From Lanius collurio (lineage: Eukaryota; Chordata; Aves; Passeriformes; Laniidae), in NCBI GenBank assembly GCA_020086605.1, contig JACBWW010000070.1:2113917-2177916 (forward strand): 64,000 bases of DNA. Direction: 5' to 3'. The notes under the pieces are model-generated. The model did no database searches. It was given only the letters and a program-made list of their open reading frames with translations, and was not told the DNA's origin. Positions within the stretch are counted from its first letter, which is position 1; every line of letters starts with the position of its first letter. The translations under genes and the position numbers were made by a program. Of the stretch, positions 12,856 to 23,698 are shown piece by piece.

Positions 12856-12944
12856 AAAAAACCAAAAAAACAAAAACAACAAAAAAACAAAACAAAACAA
12901 ATAAACAAAAAAGAAAACAAAAAACAAAAACCAAAACCAAACTT
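12856..12944. repeat. (CAAAA)n-like A-rich simple repeat
   Basis: Irregular CAAA, CAAAA and CAAAAA units run for about 90 bp. Reading frames through it, in either direction, give only Lys/Gln/Asn-rich or Phe/Val/Leu-rich peptides and are not genes. Confidence 0.93.
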
Positions 12945-14126
12945 GCATCTTCTTTATGATATGCTAGTAGCTCAAAAACATCAAATTCCTCATTCTCAGC
13001 TGATGAGTGGTAAATCTAGCTGAAGTTAATCGGTTATATCTTGAATTTTCCCTTCTCTTTCCTTCCCTTTGCTTCCCTCCCATCTTGGAAAAAAGGCTGT
13101 TGTGCTTCTCACCACTGCTTGATAATTTCAAAACCAACCAAACAAAAAACATTGTCCAGAAGCTGCCTCTATGGTGAACTCAGCTGTGTCCACCTATCAG
13201 ACTTGCCTATCAGATAAGGTGCCTTATCAGGTGCAGGTCCATTTCTGATTTTCAATGGGCTTCAAGTATGAAATAGATACCAAAATACACAGATTAAGTA
13301 AAGTAGCCTCTGGAGCAGCCTCTGTGTCTACACAATAGCAGGATTTGTGGCAGCTATTAATTTTCTTGGCAAAACCTATCAGTACCTGGACATAAACCAC
13401 ACATCTTTGCTTTTCCTAATCAGATTTCCTGTGCTCTTCTATGCATCATTTGTTTGGACTGTCTTTGCCTAAATTTCCCACGTTTTGAAAGGCCTCAGTA
13501 CTAAAGCAGATATTGCAAGGCTTGAATTATTGCAAAATGTAAAGCTGTCTGGATCTAGGGTGAAGTTTATTAGCTGGTAATATCTGTTTTGATAAAGTGT
13601 TTTTATTTTACTCTGGTGTCTTAGCTGCATGAAAGAGAGAAATCTCTACATGTGACCCTCAGGTACTTTGTCTGAGTGACCTCACTAAAGAATATTGACA
13701 TGAAGGCTGGAGTTTTTTGCAGAAATTGTTACAAATACAACATTTTCATTGATTCAGTTCTTTTCCAATAATAAAAATATTATTTATTGAATTTTACTGA
13801 GGACTGAAGGCCAATTCTTCTGCTTTGCAATTTATGCTCCTGTTTCACTAAAGCTATGCTCTTGTTGATATTTTTGAGCTATTGGTTTCAGGAAAGACTG
13901 GAGTGATAAACTATGCACAAAGTACTTTTGCACTGTACTTGTCTGCTGGGCATAGGAATGTTTGTTGCTTATATTTACAACATAAAGAACCAGCCTTTGG
14001 TAGGTCAAAAAAGAGAAATTATATTCAGAATTAGCATGCAGAAGTGAAATATAATGATATATATATAACACTACATGACTAGGAGCAAAAGAGTAAAAAT
14101 CAAAGCATTCTGGAGATGCAGATCTT
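12945..14126. other. Unannotated sequence
   Basis: Complex AT-rich sequence with a short A/C-rich run at about 13128-13150 and a short TA run near 14055. No dispersed repeat or gene was recognised. Confidence 0.5.
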
Positions 14127-14165
14127 GAAAGAAAGGGAAAGAAAGAAAGAGATAAGGAAAGAAAG
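14127..14165. repeat. (GAAA)n-like purine-rich repeat
   Basis: Decayed GAAA units on the + strand lie directly against the inferred left end of the LTR that starts near 14166. Confidence 0.8.
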
Positions 14166-14304
14166 TGAACTGTGGTAGTATAATTTTCTTCATAATAGCT
14201 CATATGGTGCTGTGGTTTAGATTTCTAACCAAAACAATACTCAGATAATACTTGGTAAGACATTTAAGTGCTAGCAACAAGGCCTTCTCTGATCCTCACA
14301 GTGA

Positions 14305-14318
14305 CACACAATTGTGTG
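14305..14318. other. 14-bp perfect palindrome
   Basis: CACACAATTGTGTG equals its own reverse complement. It lies inside solo LTR copy d, in a part where I see no equivalent in the sister copy at 32043. Significance unknown. Confidence 0.8.
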
Positions 14319-14581
14319 ACCCACAATTTGTTGTTCAGTGGGTTAGGAACTGACACAATCCTGCACAAAACCTAAACCAACCAGAGATACTCCATACCAT
14401 ATAATGTCACAATTAGCAATAAAAGGAAAAAGAGGAAGTTTTAGGAACATTAGGGTTTGTTTGGTTTTTTTTTTTCAGAACTTACTGCAACATGGTGAAT
14501 GCTTGTGTTTGCATCACTTCTTTTGTTCTGTTTTCATCTCTCTTCTTCAGGTTTTCATCACTCTTCTTCAGTTTTCTTTCC

Positions 14582-14742
14582 TTTTTTTTTTTTGTTTTGT
14601 TTTGTTTTGTTTTGATTTGTTTTTGTTGTTGTTTTGGTTTTTTTTGTTTTTGGGGGGTTTTGTTGTTGTTGTTGGTGGTGGTGGTGGTTTTATTTATGTT
14701 TTGGGGTTTTTTTGGTTGTTGTTGTTGTTTTGGGGTTTTTTT
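14582..14742. repeat. T/G-rich microsatellite: (TTTTG)n, (GTT)n, (GGT)n
   Basis: A T run leads into TTTTG units, then GTT units, a G run, a second GTT series and a GGT array at about 14673-14688. All G content is on the + strand. It lies inside the LTR at 14166-14866. Frames through it give Phe/Val/Gly-only peptides. Confidence 0.95.
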
Positions 14743-14866
14743 AATGTAGCCACCCAAGATTCCATGCTTTTATTCTTCCCTTCCTCTTCTTTCATCCCAC
14801 TGAGGGGTGGGAAGAAATTGACTGAGCATCTGTGTGATAGTTGCCCTCTGGGATTTACCAACAACA

Positions 14867-16119
14867 GGATGCAGTGGTAAAAGTAAGGAAAAAAATCATA
14901 ATGATTTCTGATGCTCTTTATGTCAGGGTATATGGATTTTTCATTTGTAGCATATTAAATAAATGTGAGTGAGAAAAATTAAAAAGGGCAGTGGATTACG
15001 CTGGTTATTAGCAGGTACTTCAAGATTACAATTTCAGGGAAGAAAAAGAGTCTTAGCATAGCTTTGTACTCAGATTTATACCGACCCATATTAATCTTGA
15101 AACTGTAACCGTTCCATTGTGTAAAGGACTGAATTATGAAACTCCTTTTACAATCCTTCCTATTTTCTGTTTTCTTTTTTTGACTACTTAATAGCACCAC
15201 AAAGCAGTTAGTTTTGAAATTATTGAGCTCCATGGCTATCCATATAGCTGTTAGAAAAGCAGATCATATTCCTATTCAAATACCTAGTGTCTCTTTTTAT
15301 GTGTAAACTAAACTCAGGAGGTTTCACAGGGAGGAACAGATGCTCATGCAGCTTATCCCTAATATACGAACACACATTTCTTTTTGAACTGCATTAAAGA
15401 GATTGTCTTCATGTTTTAATTTCCTCATATTAGGCTTCTGTCCTCTGACAGGAAGCTGGATAGATGACAGAAACTGAAAATAGTCTTCTATGGCAGACTA
15501 CACAACAAGTGTCACCTTCAGCGGCAGCCTGCAGGACAAGATTTTCGAGTATTTTTCTTTAAGCAGTGTTACCTTGCTGTACTTCTAGATGAAATCTGTT
15601 GGCTTATTTGCAATGGGCAACTACTTTAAAACAAAATCACATAAGAACTTATGCCTTCCAATACATTGCTGTCCCCACAAAGAACTCTTGCTGTATATCT
15701 ATCTGCTACTTCCTTAAATAACTACCTCTTTTTCATAGCCTATTTCCAGACATTGATTTCCCTTTGGTTACCAAACTCCACTGGTTCCTTAAATCTTGAT
15801 CAAGTTTATTTTCCCTCATTTTTGTCTCTTTAAGTGATTTCTTTGAAGTGGTCTTATCTGAACTGGATATGAATTTGTCTACATTGTTGAGAACCAGAAT
15901 ACAAATTTTTCTTTTTATTTAAGGTTTTTAAGCTGTCTGCACAACTCTTTCTTTGTAACCCAGGGACAGACTTGACTAGGATTTCATCTTGCATTATTAC
16001 TTTTGCCAGATGTAGTAAACAGTGAAAACCTTCATGATTTTGCTCTGCCTACAGAAGCAAAAGAGGACTTAATCAAAGCAAGATATATTTACAGGAAACT
16101 GAACCTTACTGGCTAGAAA
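14867..16119. other. Unannotated sequence
   Basis: No gene or dispersed repeat was recognised between the LTR and the old CR1. The open frames are short and lack any familiar motif. Confidence 0.5.
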
Positions 16120-16538
16120 GAACCACTGGAGATCCTCTGTTGCATTTTAAATGTCTTGAAAGCCATGTGGAGACCCCACAGACCCTCTGGTTAATGTCTT
16201 CCAGTGTTTTCCCATTATCATGCTAAAAGTATCTCCATGCTCCTTGGAGAATCTCCCATTCTCCAATTTTTATTCATTGACCCCAAATCAGTCACCATGT
16301 ACCTCCAAAAATACGGGCTCCATCTTCTCTGTGCCCTCCCAGAAGGTATGTGAAGTCTTCCCTGAGCCTTCTCCTCGCAAAGCTGGAAAGACCTCATAGC
16401 CTCTCACATCCTCTCCTTGCACACCATGTGTTCCATTCCCCTCATCTCACCAGCTTGATAACCTTTTCTGGGCCCACTCAGTGTACCAGTGTCATTCTTG
16501 TGCTGGGGAGCCCAAAACAGGACACAGCACTTGAGATG

Positions 16539-16650
16539 GCACATCTAGAAGAAGTAAGTTTTGAAAAATGAAAGGGATTTAAATGCAGAAACCCATCCTT
16601 TACATGTGCTTGAGATGTTGTCTCACAACTGCAGAGAACCATGGCTTTCC
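16539..16650. repeat. Duplicated segment, copy 1 (inside CR1)
   Basis: From CATCTAGAAGAAGTAAGTTT to ATCCTTTACATG the sequence matches 18687-18750 with only a few substitutions over about 65 bp. A further match (ACTGC, GAGAACCA, CTGG) continues after a gap of roughly 10 bp. The stretch CTTGAGATG occurs on both sides of the 70-bp core (16530-16538 and 16609-16617), as a target-site duplication would. The core ends also form a short inverted repeat (GCACAT, ATGTGC). Compare copy 2. Confidence 0.8.
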
Positions 16651-16844
16651 TGGACCTGATGAGTACACTTCTGCTAACATATCCATGTTGTCAATTTTTT
16701 TCTGTGTTTCAAGGGTGCACTGATGATTCATGTTCAGTTTTTTTCATCAGAACCTTCAGATACTTTTCTGTCAAGCTGCTTTCTCTCCAGCCAAGACCCA
16801 GTCTATAGAATTGCGTGGGGTTATTCGCTCCCAGATGCAGGATT

Positions 16845-17072
16845 TTACACGTTACTGAATTTCATGATGTTGCTGTCATCCCATTCCTCACACCTGTCCA
16901 GGTTCCTCCAAATAGCAGTCCTGCCCTGAAGCATATCATCTGTTCCTCCCAATTTTGTGTCATCTGCAAATATGTTGAGAGTGTCCTCTCTCTCATCCTC
17001 CAAGTTTTTAATAGTCATTGAACAATATTTTCCCCAGTAGTAATAAAAATTGTCTTTTTTACTGCCAATCAC
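16845..17072 (-). pseudogene. CR1 ORF2 reverse transcriptase fragment with FADD motif
   Basis: A 75-codon open fragment on the - strand keeps the peptide FADDTKLGG (the F at 16970-16968), the catalytic box of the reverse transcriptase palm, in which the two Asp residues bind metal ions. It is followed by a recognisable run of the CR1 protein including LDRCEEW and IMKF. The flanking parts of ORF2 are broken by stops and frameshifts, so no enzyme can be made. In active CR1 the protein reverse-transcribes its own RNA at the insertion site. This is a remnant inside the CR1 copy at 16120-17290. Confidence 0.9.
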
Positions 17073-17290
17073 TGCTCTTGTAAAACCAACAACAGTCCAG
17101 CCTATTTTTGTCCCACTTCACCGTGCTCTTATCCAGTCCACAGCTCATGAATTTGACTGTAAGAATACAGTGCAAGACTGCCAGAGATGCCTTGCTGATG
17201 TCAAAATATGCCACATTCTGCTTCCATGCATAAAGCCAGTTCTCTCATTGTAGGAGACAGATTGGTCAGTTGCCATAATGGGGCAAGGGC

Positions 17291-18686
17291 TACATCTGTG
17301 GCTGCTCTGTTGCAGGCTAAATTGTGAGAAGGAATGTTCTTCTGCACAGAGAGCAGAGAGGTGAAAGAGGCCTTTGGTGCCCCACATTTTCTGTGTGAGT
17401 ATAGAAGAATCACTTGTCAAGTCTCAGTCCATTATACGAACGAGACAGGTCATAATAGAGGCTTATATTAATTAAATTCTTCTGTCCCCGCTCAAAGATT
17501 TTCAGTAGTGATTAGCCAAGCCAATGAAACATTAGTGCTCCTACTCTAAACCACATGATGCAGTTTCCCTTTCCCCCATTTCCAGTTACTCATCTTGTGA
17601 TACTCATCTCACTTAACTTCATCTTGTTACCTAGATTACCTCTTCAGTTCCTGAAAAGAAGTGGGCTTTTCTAGGATATGAGTCAACTAATTTATTACTA
17701 ACAGCTACCTGGTAATAAAAGGAGATCATACACTAAAAATAATAGTTCTTTTTACCTTGTATAAAGAACTGTGTCTTAGTTGTAGATTTAGTCAGATAAA
17801 TCTCACATGGAAACTATTCTTTTGAATTTCCCCAGGATATTTCTATTACACCTCAGTTGTTATTAAGTGGATAGAAGAATGTATAAATCTAGATTTACCT
17901 CATATCTAAATTATTCTTATTCAGAGGCCCTTGAAGATTTTGCATAGCTTATGGTACATTATATCTCACACTAATAAATATATAATTGAGTTTCCTTCTG
18001 GTGCTATTAGTTGTGTTCTATTTCCGATGTATGAACAATCTGTTTCCTTTTGCTGCTGCTAGTATGAGTTGTTTAGGCATTTGTAAACATGTCAGTTTTT
18101 TAAAGGATTCAATCTTGCCTGAGTCAAAAATAATGGAGTTTTGCTATTGCTTTCAATACATGCAGAATCAGGTCTTCAGTCTTTTCACTCTAATGTGATT
18201 CTAATTATGTTATACTTTTGTCCTTCTTCTGTGCTTTCCCCTGCAACATTAAACTTAATTTGTTAATTACCCAGCATTTGCAAATTACGAGGCAAATCTG
18301 GAACTCATTTCCTTTGCTGCTTGCTCTGTGTCCTCCCTCTTAAACAAATGGAGTGATAAGCATATGACTATTTTTTGCTAAGCTTTATGTCCTTTATTAA
18401 AGTCTGGTACACAGTTGTCCCCCTTACAGATTTGTCAGTTTACCTTATCAAATTACTTTACTTTAGGCCTACCCTGATTCAAAAAGACACTTAGGATTTC
18501 AACTATCTGCAGTTGTGTTAGGAATAATAATGAATTCAATGAGACTGCTCATGATGAAAGCTAGGTTTGTCTGTAATTACTGTTTGGTAGTCGGGGCTGA
18601 TTTGAGAATAATTTATCACAAAGATAAAAGCATTCATGAAATTCTGTAAATACTGGAATAGCCATTTACCTTACGCAAAAATGGCA
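17291..18686. other. Unannotated sequence
   Basis: No gene or dispersed repeat was recognised. Confidence 0.5.
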
Positions 18687-18790
18687 TGTCTAGAAGAAGT
18701 AAGTTTTGAATAATGAAAGTGATTTAAATGCAGAATCCCATCCTTTACATGCACTTCTTGAAACACTGCTGAGAACCACATTTCTGCTGG
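18687..18790. repeat. Duplicated segment, copy 2
   Basis: This is the partner of 16539-16650, in the same orientation 2.1 kb away. The match begins with TCTAGAAGAAGTAAGTTTTG and runs to TTTACATG, then resumes as ACTGCTGAGAACCA. Its core ends also form an inverted repeat (GCATGT, ACATGC). Unlike copy 1, its flanks show no CR1 sequence and no clear direct repeat. It may be a local duplication or two copies of an unnamed short element. Confidence 0.8.
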
Positions 18791-19479
18791 GGTAATCATT
18801 TATGTCAATCTGAGATTAGCTACAAAGAATATCTTCTGAAAGATTATTTAAAGATTTATATTGGAAAAGCCAACCCAAATAAACTGCTTTTTGTAAGAAA
18901 TCAAAATCTCTTTAAAGGTTTTCTCCACTTCTACTCTATTCAGAGTTCTTGATACCATCCAGAAGAGTGTGAATTGTAATGCACATATCTGTCCAACAGG
19001 AAGTGTACTGAGATTGTAGGATCAATTTTCATAAGCAATTGAATAGCCATCAGTCAGCAGTGATGTTTCGTTTGGATGTTTTAATGAGCTGAATCTCATA
19101 AAAACTGGTGATCCATCAGAAGTTGAAAAGTGGTAGTCCCCTACCAGTCCTTATACCCTTTAGTACTCAAAAATGTTCTATTTATTTTAGTTCTGGGGTT
19201 TTTTTTTTCTCTCATTATTTTTTCATAGTATTCCCTTTTAACTGTCTTCCAAGCCTTATCCTAAAGCCTTATTTTTCCCAATATATTTCTTTTATTCCAT
19301 GTTTATATAGTATCAGGCACATTTAGGTCCTCAAATTTGACTGAATCTCTTGGGCATTGAACTAATAACACTAATAGTATATAACTTCATCTCCAGGCAA
19401 AATTAGACCTGAAAAATAAATGTAGCAATGCTTGGTTCCCCATAATCATCAGAATGGCTCTTTAACTGTTCATAGCTTT
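18791..19479. other. Unannotated AT-rich sequence
   Basis: A T-rich run lies at about 19198-19211. No gene or repeat family was recognised. Confidence 0.5.
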
Positions 19480-19810
19480 TGGACGCACCACCCTGAAGGT
19501 TCAGGTCTCACATGACATTTGGAAGATTTCCAGGTTTGGAGTCTTGTCCTGCAGCAGGAGTTCCCTGATGCTCCAAGAATCCTTACTGCAAGTACAGAGC
19601 TGAAGAGCATTTAAGACAAGGATTTGAGGCTCCTTCATCCAAGAACAGAGAGCAGGGACAATCTGGCAGCCCTGCAGCCACAAGTCTGAGACTCAAGGAA
19701 TCTGTCTGGGGGGCCTTCCAAATGCCAGCATCTGCCTGCAGCTCTGCAGCTCAAACCTCTGCCCATCACCTGGTATCTCCTGGCTGCAGAGCATGTTCAT
19801 GGTGTGCATT
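19480..19810. other. GC-richer block of unknown identity
   Basis: This 330-bp block is clearly richer in GC than its surroundings and dense in CTGCAG-type words (CTGCAGCAGG, GCAGCCCTGCAGCC, CTGCAGCTCTGCAGCTC). It has no splice-bounded open frame and I do not recognise a repeat family. A decayed LTR or SINE, or a regulatory element, are both possible. Confidence 0.4.
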
Positions 19811-20947
19811 CACTGATCATTTATGCTCTGTGAACTAGCATAATGTTTAGTAGTATTTTTAGGAAGCTGACTTCTAGCTATATTCTGGCATACTCCATTA
19901 TTTGTGGCACAGATTTTAGCAGTCTTAAACTTTTTATGATATCAAACTTGAACAGTTACAGATTTGCAATATTTTGATGTCTTTCTTTTGTCCTTTCATG
20001 GCACCATGTACAATCACTGCTAGAAGGAAAAGTTGCATTATCACTCCCTTTTTGTAATTTCCTATCGTTGATTACACGTCTTACTGCAAGGGTCATAATT
20101 TTAAAGATGGATGTCTGGTTTTGGCTATGTACAGCTATAGTTTTTCATGTAATAAAAATGCTTGCAGTCAGGTGTATACACAAGGGTCTACAGCTGAAAA
20201 CTCAAATTTGAGCCAAAGATGCAAATTAGTCATCCTGGAGACTCATCAAAAATACATTCTTTCCCTCCATTCAGCCTTATTCCATGTCTTTCTCACTTGC
20301 AAAATAAACCCCATGTAATGAGCTGTTGATTATTCCCTTTCCCCCTCCCCTTTCAGTCCTAAGTCTATCTACAGCTTCTATGAGTACTTACTGTAAATGT
20401 ACCTCCATCCTTTCACTTAAGCTGTGAAGTGGTAAATGTAAGCATATATAGTAATTTTCATGTGCCTTTTTTCAAGTTTAATTCATATTCTAAACATGCA
20501 TCAACCAACTCTTGAGTTTGACACTAAAATAAGGATTAAATATTCATTTGGCATGCTTATCATTCACTGGCTACTGCTATACCAGGGGAACCAGATGGAA
20601 TAAAAAATCTCATCCTGAATTTTTCCCAGGACTTTTTCTTTAAAGAAAAAAATGGCAAATCAGTAAGTAAATAATAATAAGAAGAATAGAAATGTTTACA
20701 GCATGGATTGGAAAATGTGTTTGTCCTTGCTGCTGGAATCACCTATCCTCATATTTAAACCTACTGTTTTCAAAGATGTATGATCTTTTCTGACATGAAA
20801 TTCCTGAGACCTGCAGCACTTTAGTTGCTCCCATTAGCACATGAAACAATGACTAAAAGTCTCAGTGTTATACAGCAGGTTCATCCTAACTGTTTCTCAT
20901 CATATTTCATTCCTTTTGTAAAAATTTTCTAATTCACAACACTCTTA
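19811..20947. other. Unannotated sequence
   Basis: No gene or repeat family was recognised; the content is ordinary AT-rich DNA with short T and A runs. Confidence 0.5.
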
Positions 20948-21030
20948 CCAAAATAAAAAGAAACCTAAAAACCAACCATCCACGAAAGAACCTTACCAAA
21001 ACCCAAAACCACCACCCCAAAATATCACCA
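20948..21030. repeat. A/C-rich low-complexity tract
   Basis: Irregular CCAAAA, ACCACC and AACC units form a G-poor stretch on the + strand. Confidence 0.8.
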
Positions 21031-21981
21031 AGAGCCCCAGCTATTAGAAGAGGTGGTGGAAATTTCTTTTTTTCTGGAAGCCTTCTAATAGTTAAAACTA
21101 TCTTTTTTTTATGCCTCTGAGCTACAGTATGCAAAAGTCAGTCCTACTAAGATATAATTAGAAGTGTAGGATAATTCTAATGCTGTTTTACAACTGATGA
21201 AATCTGCTTCAGCTCTGTCTACCACCTGATTACCATGGAAACCATTGCTGGCCAACAGAGTAATTCTGATCAAAAAGAATTATTATTAATCTTCCCAGTC
21301 AAGGGTGGATGGAGGTCTGGACAGCTTATGTTAAATTTTCTGGTACAGGCTGAGAAGTTCAGTAAGGGTAACTATTAATTCTTAGTCTTTTAGAAAGCAA
21401 GAGTATTTCGTTATGAGACAAGTACCACCTGCTGTCCAAAATGCAGGCACTAGCAGATTGCAATATGAGCATCCAGGAATTGGATATAAGTAAAGGTAGT
21501 TTTCTGGATGGTAAGGAGCTACAAGAAAATCTGACATGAGGAAATTAACTGTCTGTTTCAAGGATAGTGAAATGATAGCTTAAAACCTAATGCTGAAAGG
21601 AAAAAGTAGTAAGAATGTTGCACACAGTTTTTAGACAGGTAAATAGCTATTCTTGCCAAAATATACTCAAGTTAGAAAACAAAAAAGAAATATGTCATAT
21701 GTTTGTTAAACAGTGACCATTGCCATGGTTTGTAATAAACATTGAAATCTACATATTTTACAGAGATAGGAGAGGAGGTGATGGAATCTGAATTCAAACT
21801 TCTGCTATTCGAGCAAAGAGCATTTGTTATTTATAGCTAGACTGCAAAAGCAGAAGAGAGGCCACCATTCTCCAGGAGTTCCCTGTCTCTTGAAATACAT
21901 GCAAATTGATCATCATTTGGTGTTTCTAGACTTGAGAAAATTTCCAGTTCGCAAATTGATGATTATAGCAGACAACACTCA
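21031..21981. other. Unannotated sequence
   Basis: No gene or dispersed repeat was recognised. Confidence 0.5.
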
Positions 21982-22188
21982 AATCATCATGGAATTTTTT
22001 GATCTTGAAGGAGCCAATAAAGGTGACCTAATCCAATCCCCTGAAATGAGCAAGGACATCTTCAACTAGACCAGGTTGCTCAGACCTCGAATGTTTCCAG
22101 CAATGGGGCATCCACCACCTCTCTGGGCAACCTGTGTTATTGTTTCAACACTCTCATTGTGGAAAGACTTTCTTATATCTAAGTTGAC
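21982..22188 (-). mobile_element. CR1 LINE 3' fragment
   Basis: On the + strand, AATCATCATGGAATTTTTTG, ACTAGACCAGGTTGCTCAGA, CAGCAATGGGGCATCCACCA and CCTCTCTGGGCAACCTGTG are the reverse complement of the end of CR1 ORF2 and its short 3' UTR. The AATCAT at the left edge is the last trace of the terminal ATTCTATG-type repeats. The copy is cut at its 5' side near 22188, as usual for CR1 insertions made by incomplete reverse transcription. It is moderately diverged. Confidence 0.93.
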
Positions 22189-22793
22189 CAATGCCATGAT
22201 ACTTGTACATCAGAACTTTAGAATTCCAATTTTCCGGTGATTCATATTCAAAAAGGCTACAAAGAGAGGTTTTAAAAAGCAGAAATTGTCATGAACTTAG
22301 AGTGAGGAAAGAATGAATGTGGAATCTACACTGAAAAAAATCTATAATTGTAATATTTTTTTCTGCTTTATATAGAATAAGAAGGTATTTTTACCTTTTA
22401 ATCAATAAATATTATTTTACTTTTTTCCTCAGTTAGTGGAAGAATGAAAATTAGACACTTAGTTCCCAGTGAACTTACCTACAATTAAATACCTAGATAA
22501 TTAGCAATTATTTGTCTCAGTCAAGCTGTTCTTCCAGGCTATTTCTGTATACAGTGGATTTAGGTACCTTCAGAAAATGATTTAAGTCCATCTTAAATTG
22601 GTGTTATTAACCTAAATTTCAAAGTGGCCTTTTATTTCCTTTAACTAGTAAGTCAGCATACACAGTATGTTCAATTTGCTTTTTGAAGACTAACCTAGTC
22701 GAATGAATTTTCTGCTTGAGGATCTTCCCAATTGGCTGAGTTATTTGGTGGGTAACCACTTGTTTTCTTTGTCTAGTACTGTCCCAGTGATTA
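22189..22793. other. Unannotated sequence
   Basis: AT-rich sequence with no gene or dispersed repeat recognised. Confidence 0.5.
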
Positions 22794-22817
22794 CAAAAAA
22801 AAATAAATAAATAAAAC
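22794..22817. repeat. (AAAT)n short tract
   Basis: A run of A leads into three AAAT units. Confidence 0.85.
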
Positions 22818-23698
22818 ACAGGCCACACTGGTATAAGTTTTCTCTGTAGAACAGACTGGAAGATTAATATCAGGCTAGGGTGGAAAGCTGTTGGGAATGA
22901 CAGGGAATGGATCATTTTTAGTATAGCAACAAACTAAGGCCATGGTGACAGGAGGGTTGCTTTTAGGTTTGCTTTCTGGTTTTATTTTGTATGTGTGACT
23001 GGATTAATACTGACTGTCTAAACATAGTTATGTTTGTAGATTTTGTATAAATAAAAAATGAAGGAAACATTTTGCCTACTCTAATGATTTGGAAGATGAA
23101 AGTAGGAACTGGTATGTTGGAAGCTAAAAACATGGAAGGACTCTGTACCTCATCATTGTACTTTATAATATCAGACTCTCAGTTTCCCAATGGGAAATAA
23201 AACAGGACTTCTTTCTTACTGTCTTCACCCTTGGTGGCCAATTAAAAGCTTTTTTGGTTCCAGCTGAAGACTTGGCAGGTCTACTCTTTTGGCCACAATG
23301 TGATGAGGAGTATAATGAAACTTAAAGTTAAATTACAGTTCAACACCTGTGGCTGGCTTGGCTCTGTATTTGCATTTGACACCAAGCCAAGGCAAAGCCA
23401 GAGTGAGAATCTTCTAATGTTGTTTCTTGGCAGTCAAAGTCACCTTAAATATCAGTAAATACATTTATCTTTTCTCATTTATATAGTTAGCTCCAATGCT
23501 TTGAATTCCATCTTGCTGAAAGGGACAAACTAGGACCTTGGCACACTTCCATTACCACAGGTTTGGCTGGAGTTATTTAAATTTAAGATAAATTTACTTT
23601 CTGAATGGAAAAGATGAAGCACAGCAGTTACTGAACTTTATCACGAAGCACACTGTTGTTTTCTCAAAATCTGTTTTGAACGTCTGTTTGAGTAGATA
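22818..23698. other. Unannotated sequence
   Basis: No gene or confident repeat was recognised. A short block CTCTCAGTTTCCCAATGGG near 23175 recalls part of MIR-type SINEs but is too short to call. Confidence 0.45.

Larger units (their letters stand above)
14166..14866 (+). mobile_element. Solo LTR of an avian endogenous retrovirus (copy d)
   Basis: The order of blocks matches a familiar bird LTR family: a left end near TGAACTGTGG, then TAATTTTCTTCATAATAGCT, a CCATACCATATAATGTCA block, a degenerate TATA-like AATAAAAGG, a polyadenylation-side T-rich part, and a right end with TTGCCCTCTGGGATTTACCA followed by ACAACA. It shares matched blocks with the copy at 32043, including GGAAGTTTTAGG downstream of the TATA-like site. 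A T/G microsatellite has expanded inside it (14582-14742). No internal retroviral genes adjoin it, so this is a solo LTR left by recombination. A 158-codon frame across the repeat is not a gene. No target-site duplication was found. Confidence 0.8.
16120..17290 (-). mobile_element. Old CR1 LINE copy, 5'-truncated
   Basis: Read on the + strand, blocks such as CTGAGCCTTCTCCTCGCAAA, TTGTGCTGGGGAGCCC, CAGGACACAGCACTTGAGAT, TGATTCATGTTCAG and CAATTTTGTGTCATCTGCAA follow the order of the reverse complement of the CR1 ORF2 region. The element therefore lies on the - strand with its 3' part at the left. It carries many substitutions and small indels, much more than the copy at 39601, so it is old. 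The conserved CR1 order is interrupted at about 16539-16608 by a segment with a relative at 18687. Ends are approximate: no 3' ATTCTATG repeats are visible, and similarity fades near 17290. Confidence 0.87.

Noticed and set aside
12698..12948. Phe/Val-rich and Lys/Gln-rich open frames on both strands
   Set aside because: They are translations of the CAAAA-type repeat at 12856-12944.
14404..14880. 158-codon open frame, the longest in the window
   Set aside because: It runs through the T/G microsatellite inside a solo LTR; the peptide is almost only Phe, Leu, Val and Gly and has no protein character.
23165..23200. MIR-like block (CTCTCAGTTTCCCAATGGG)
   Set aside because: Only about 20 bp match and the expected neighbouring core is absent.
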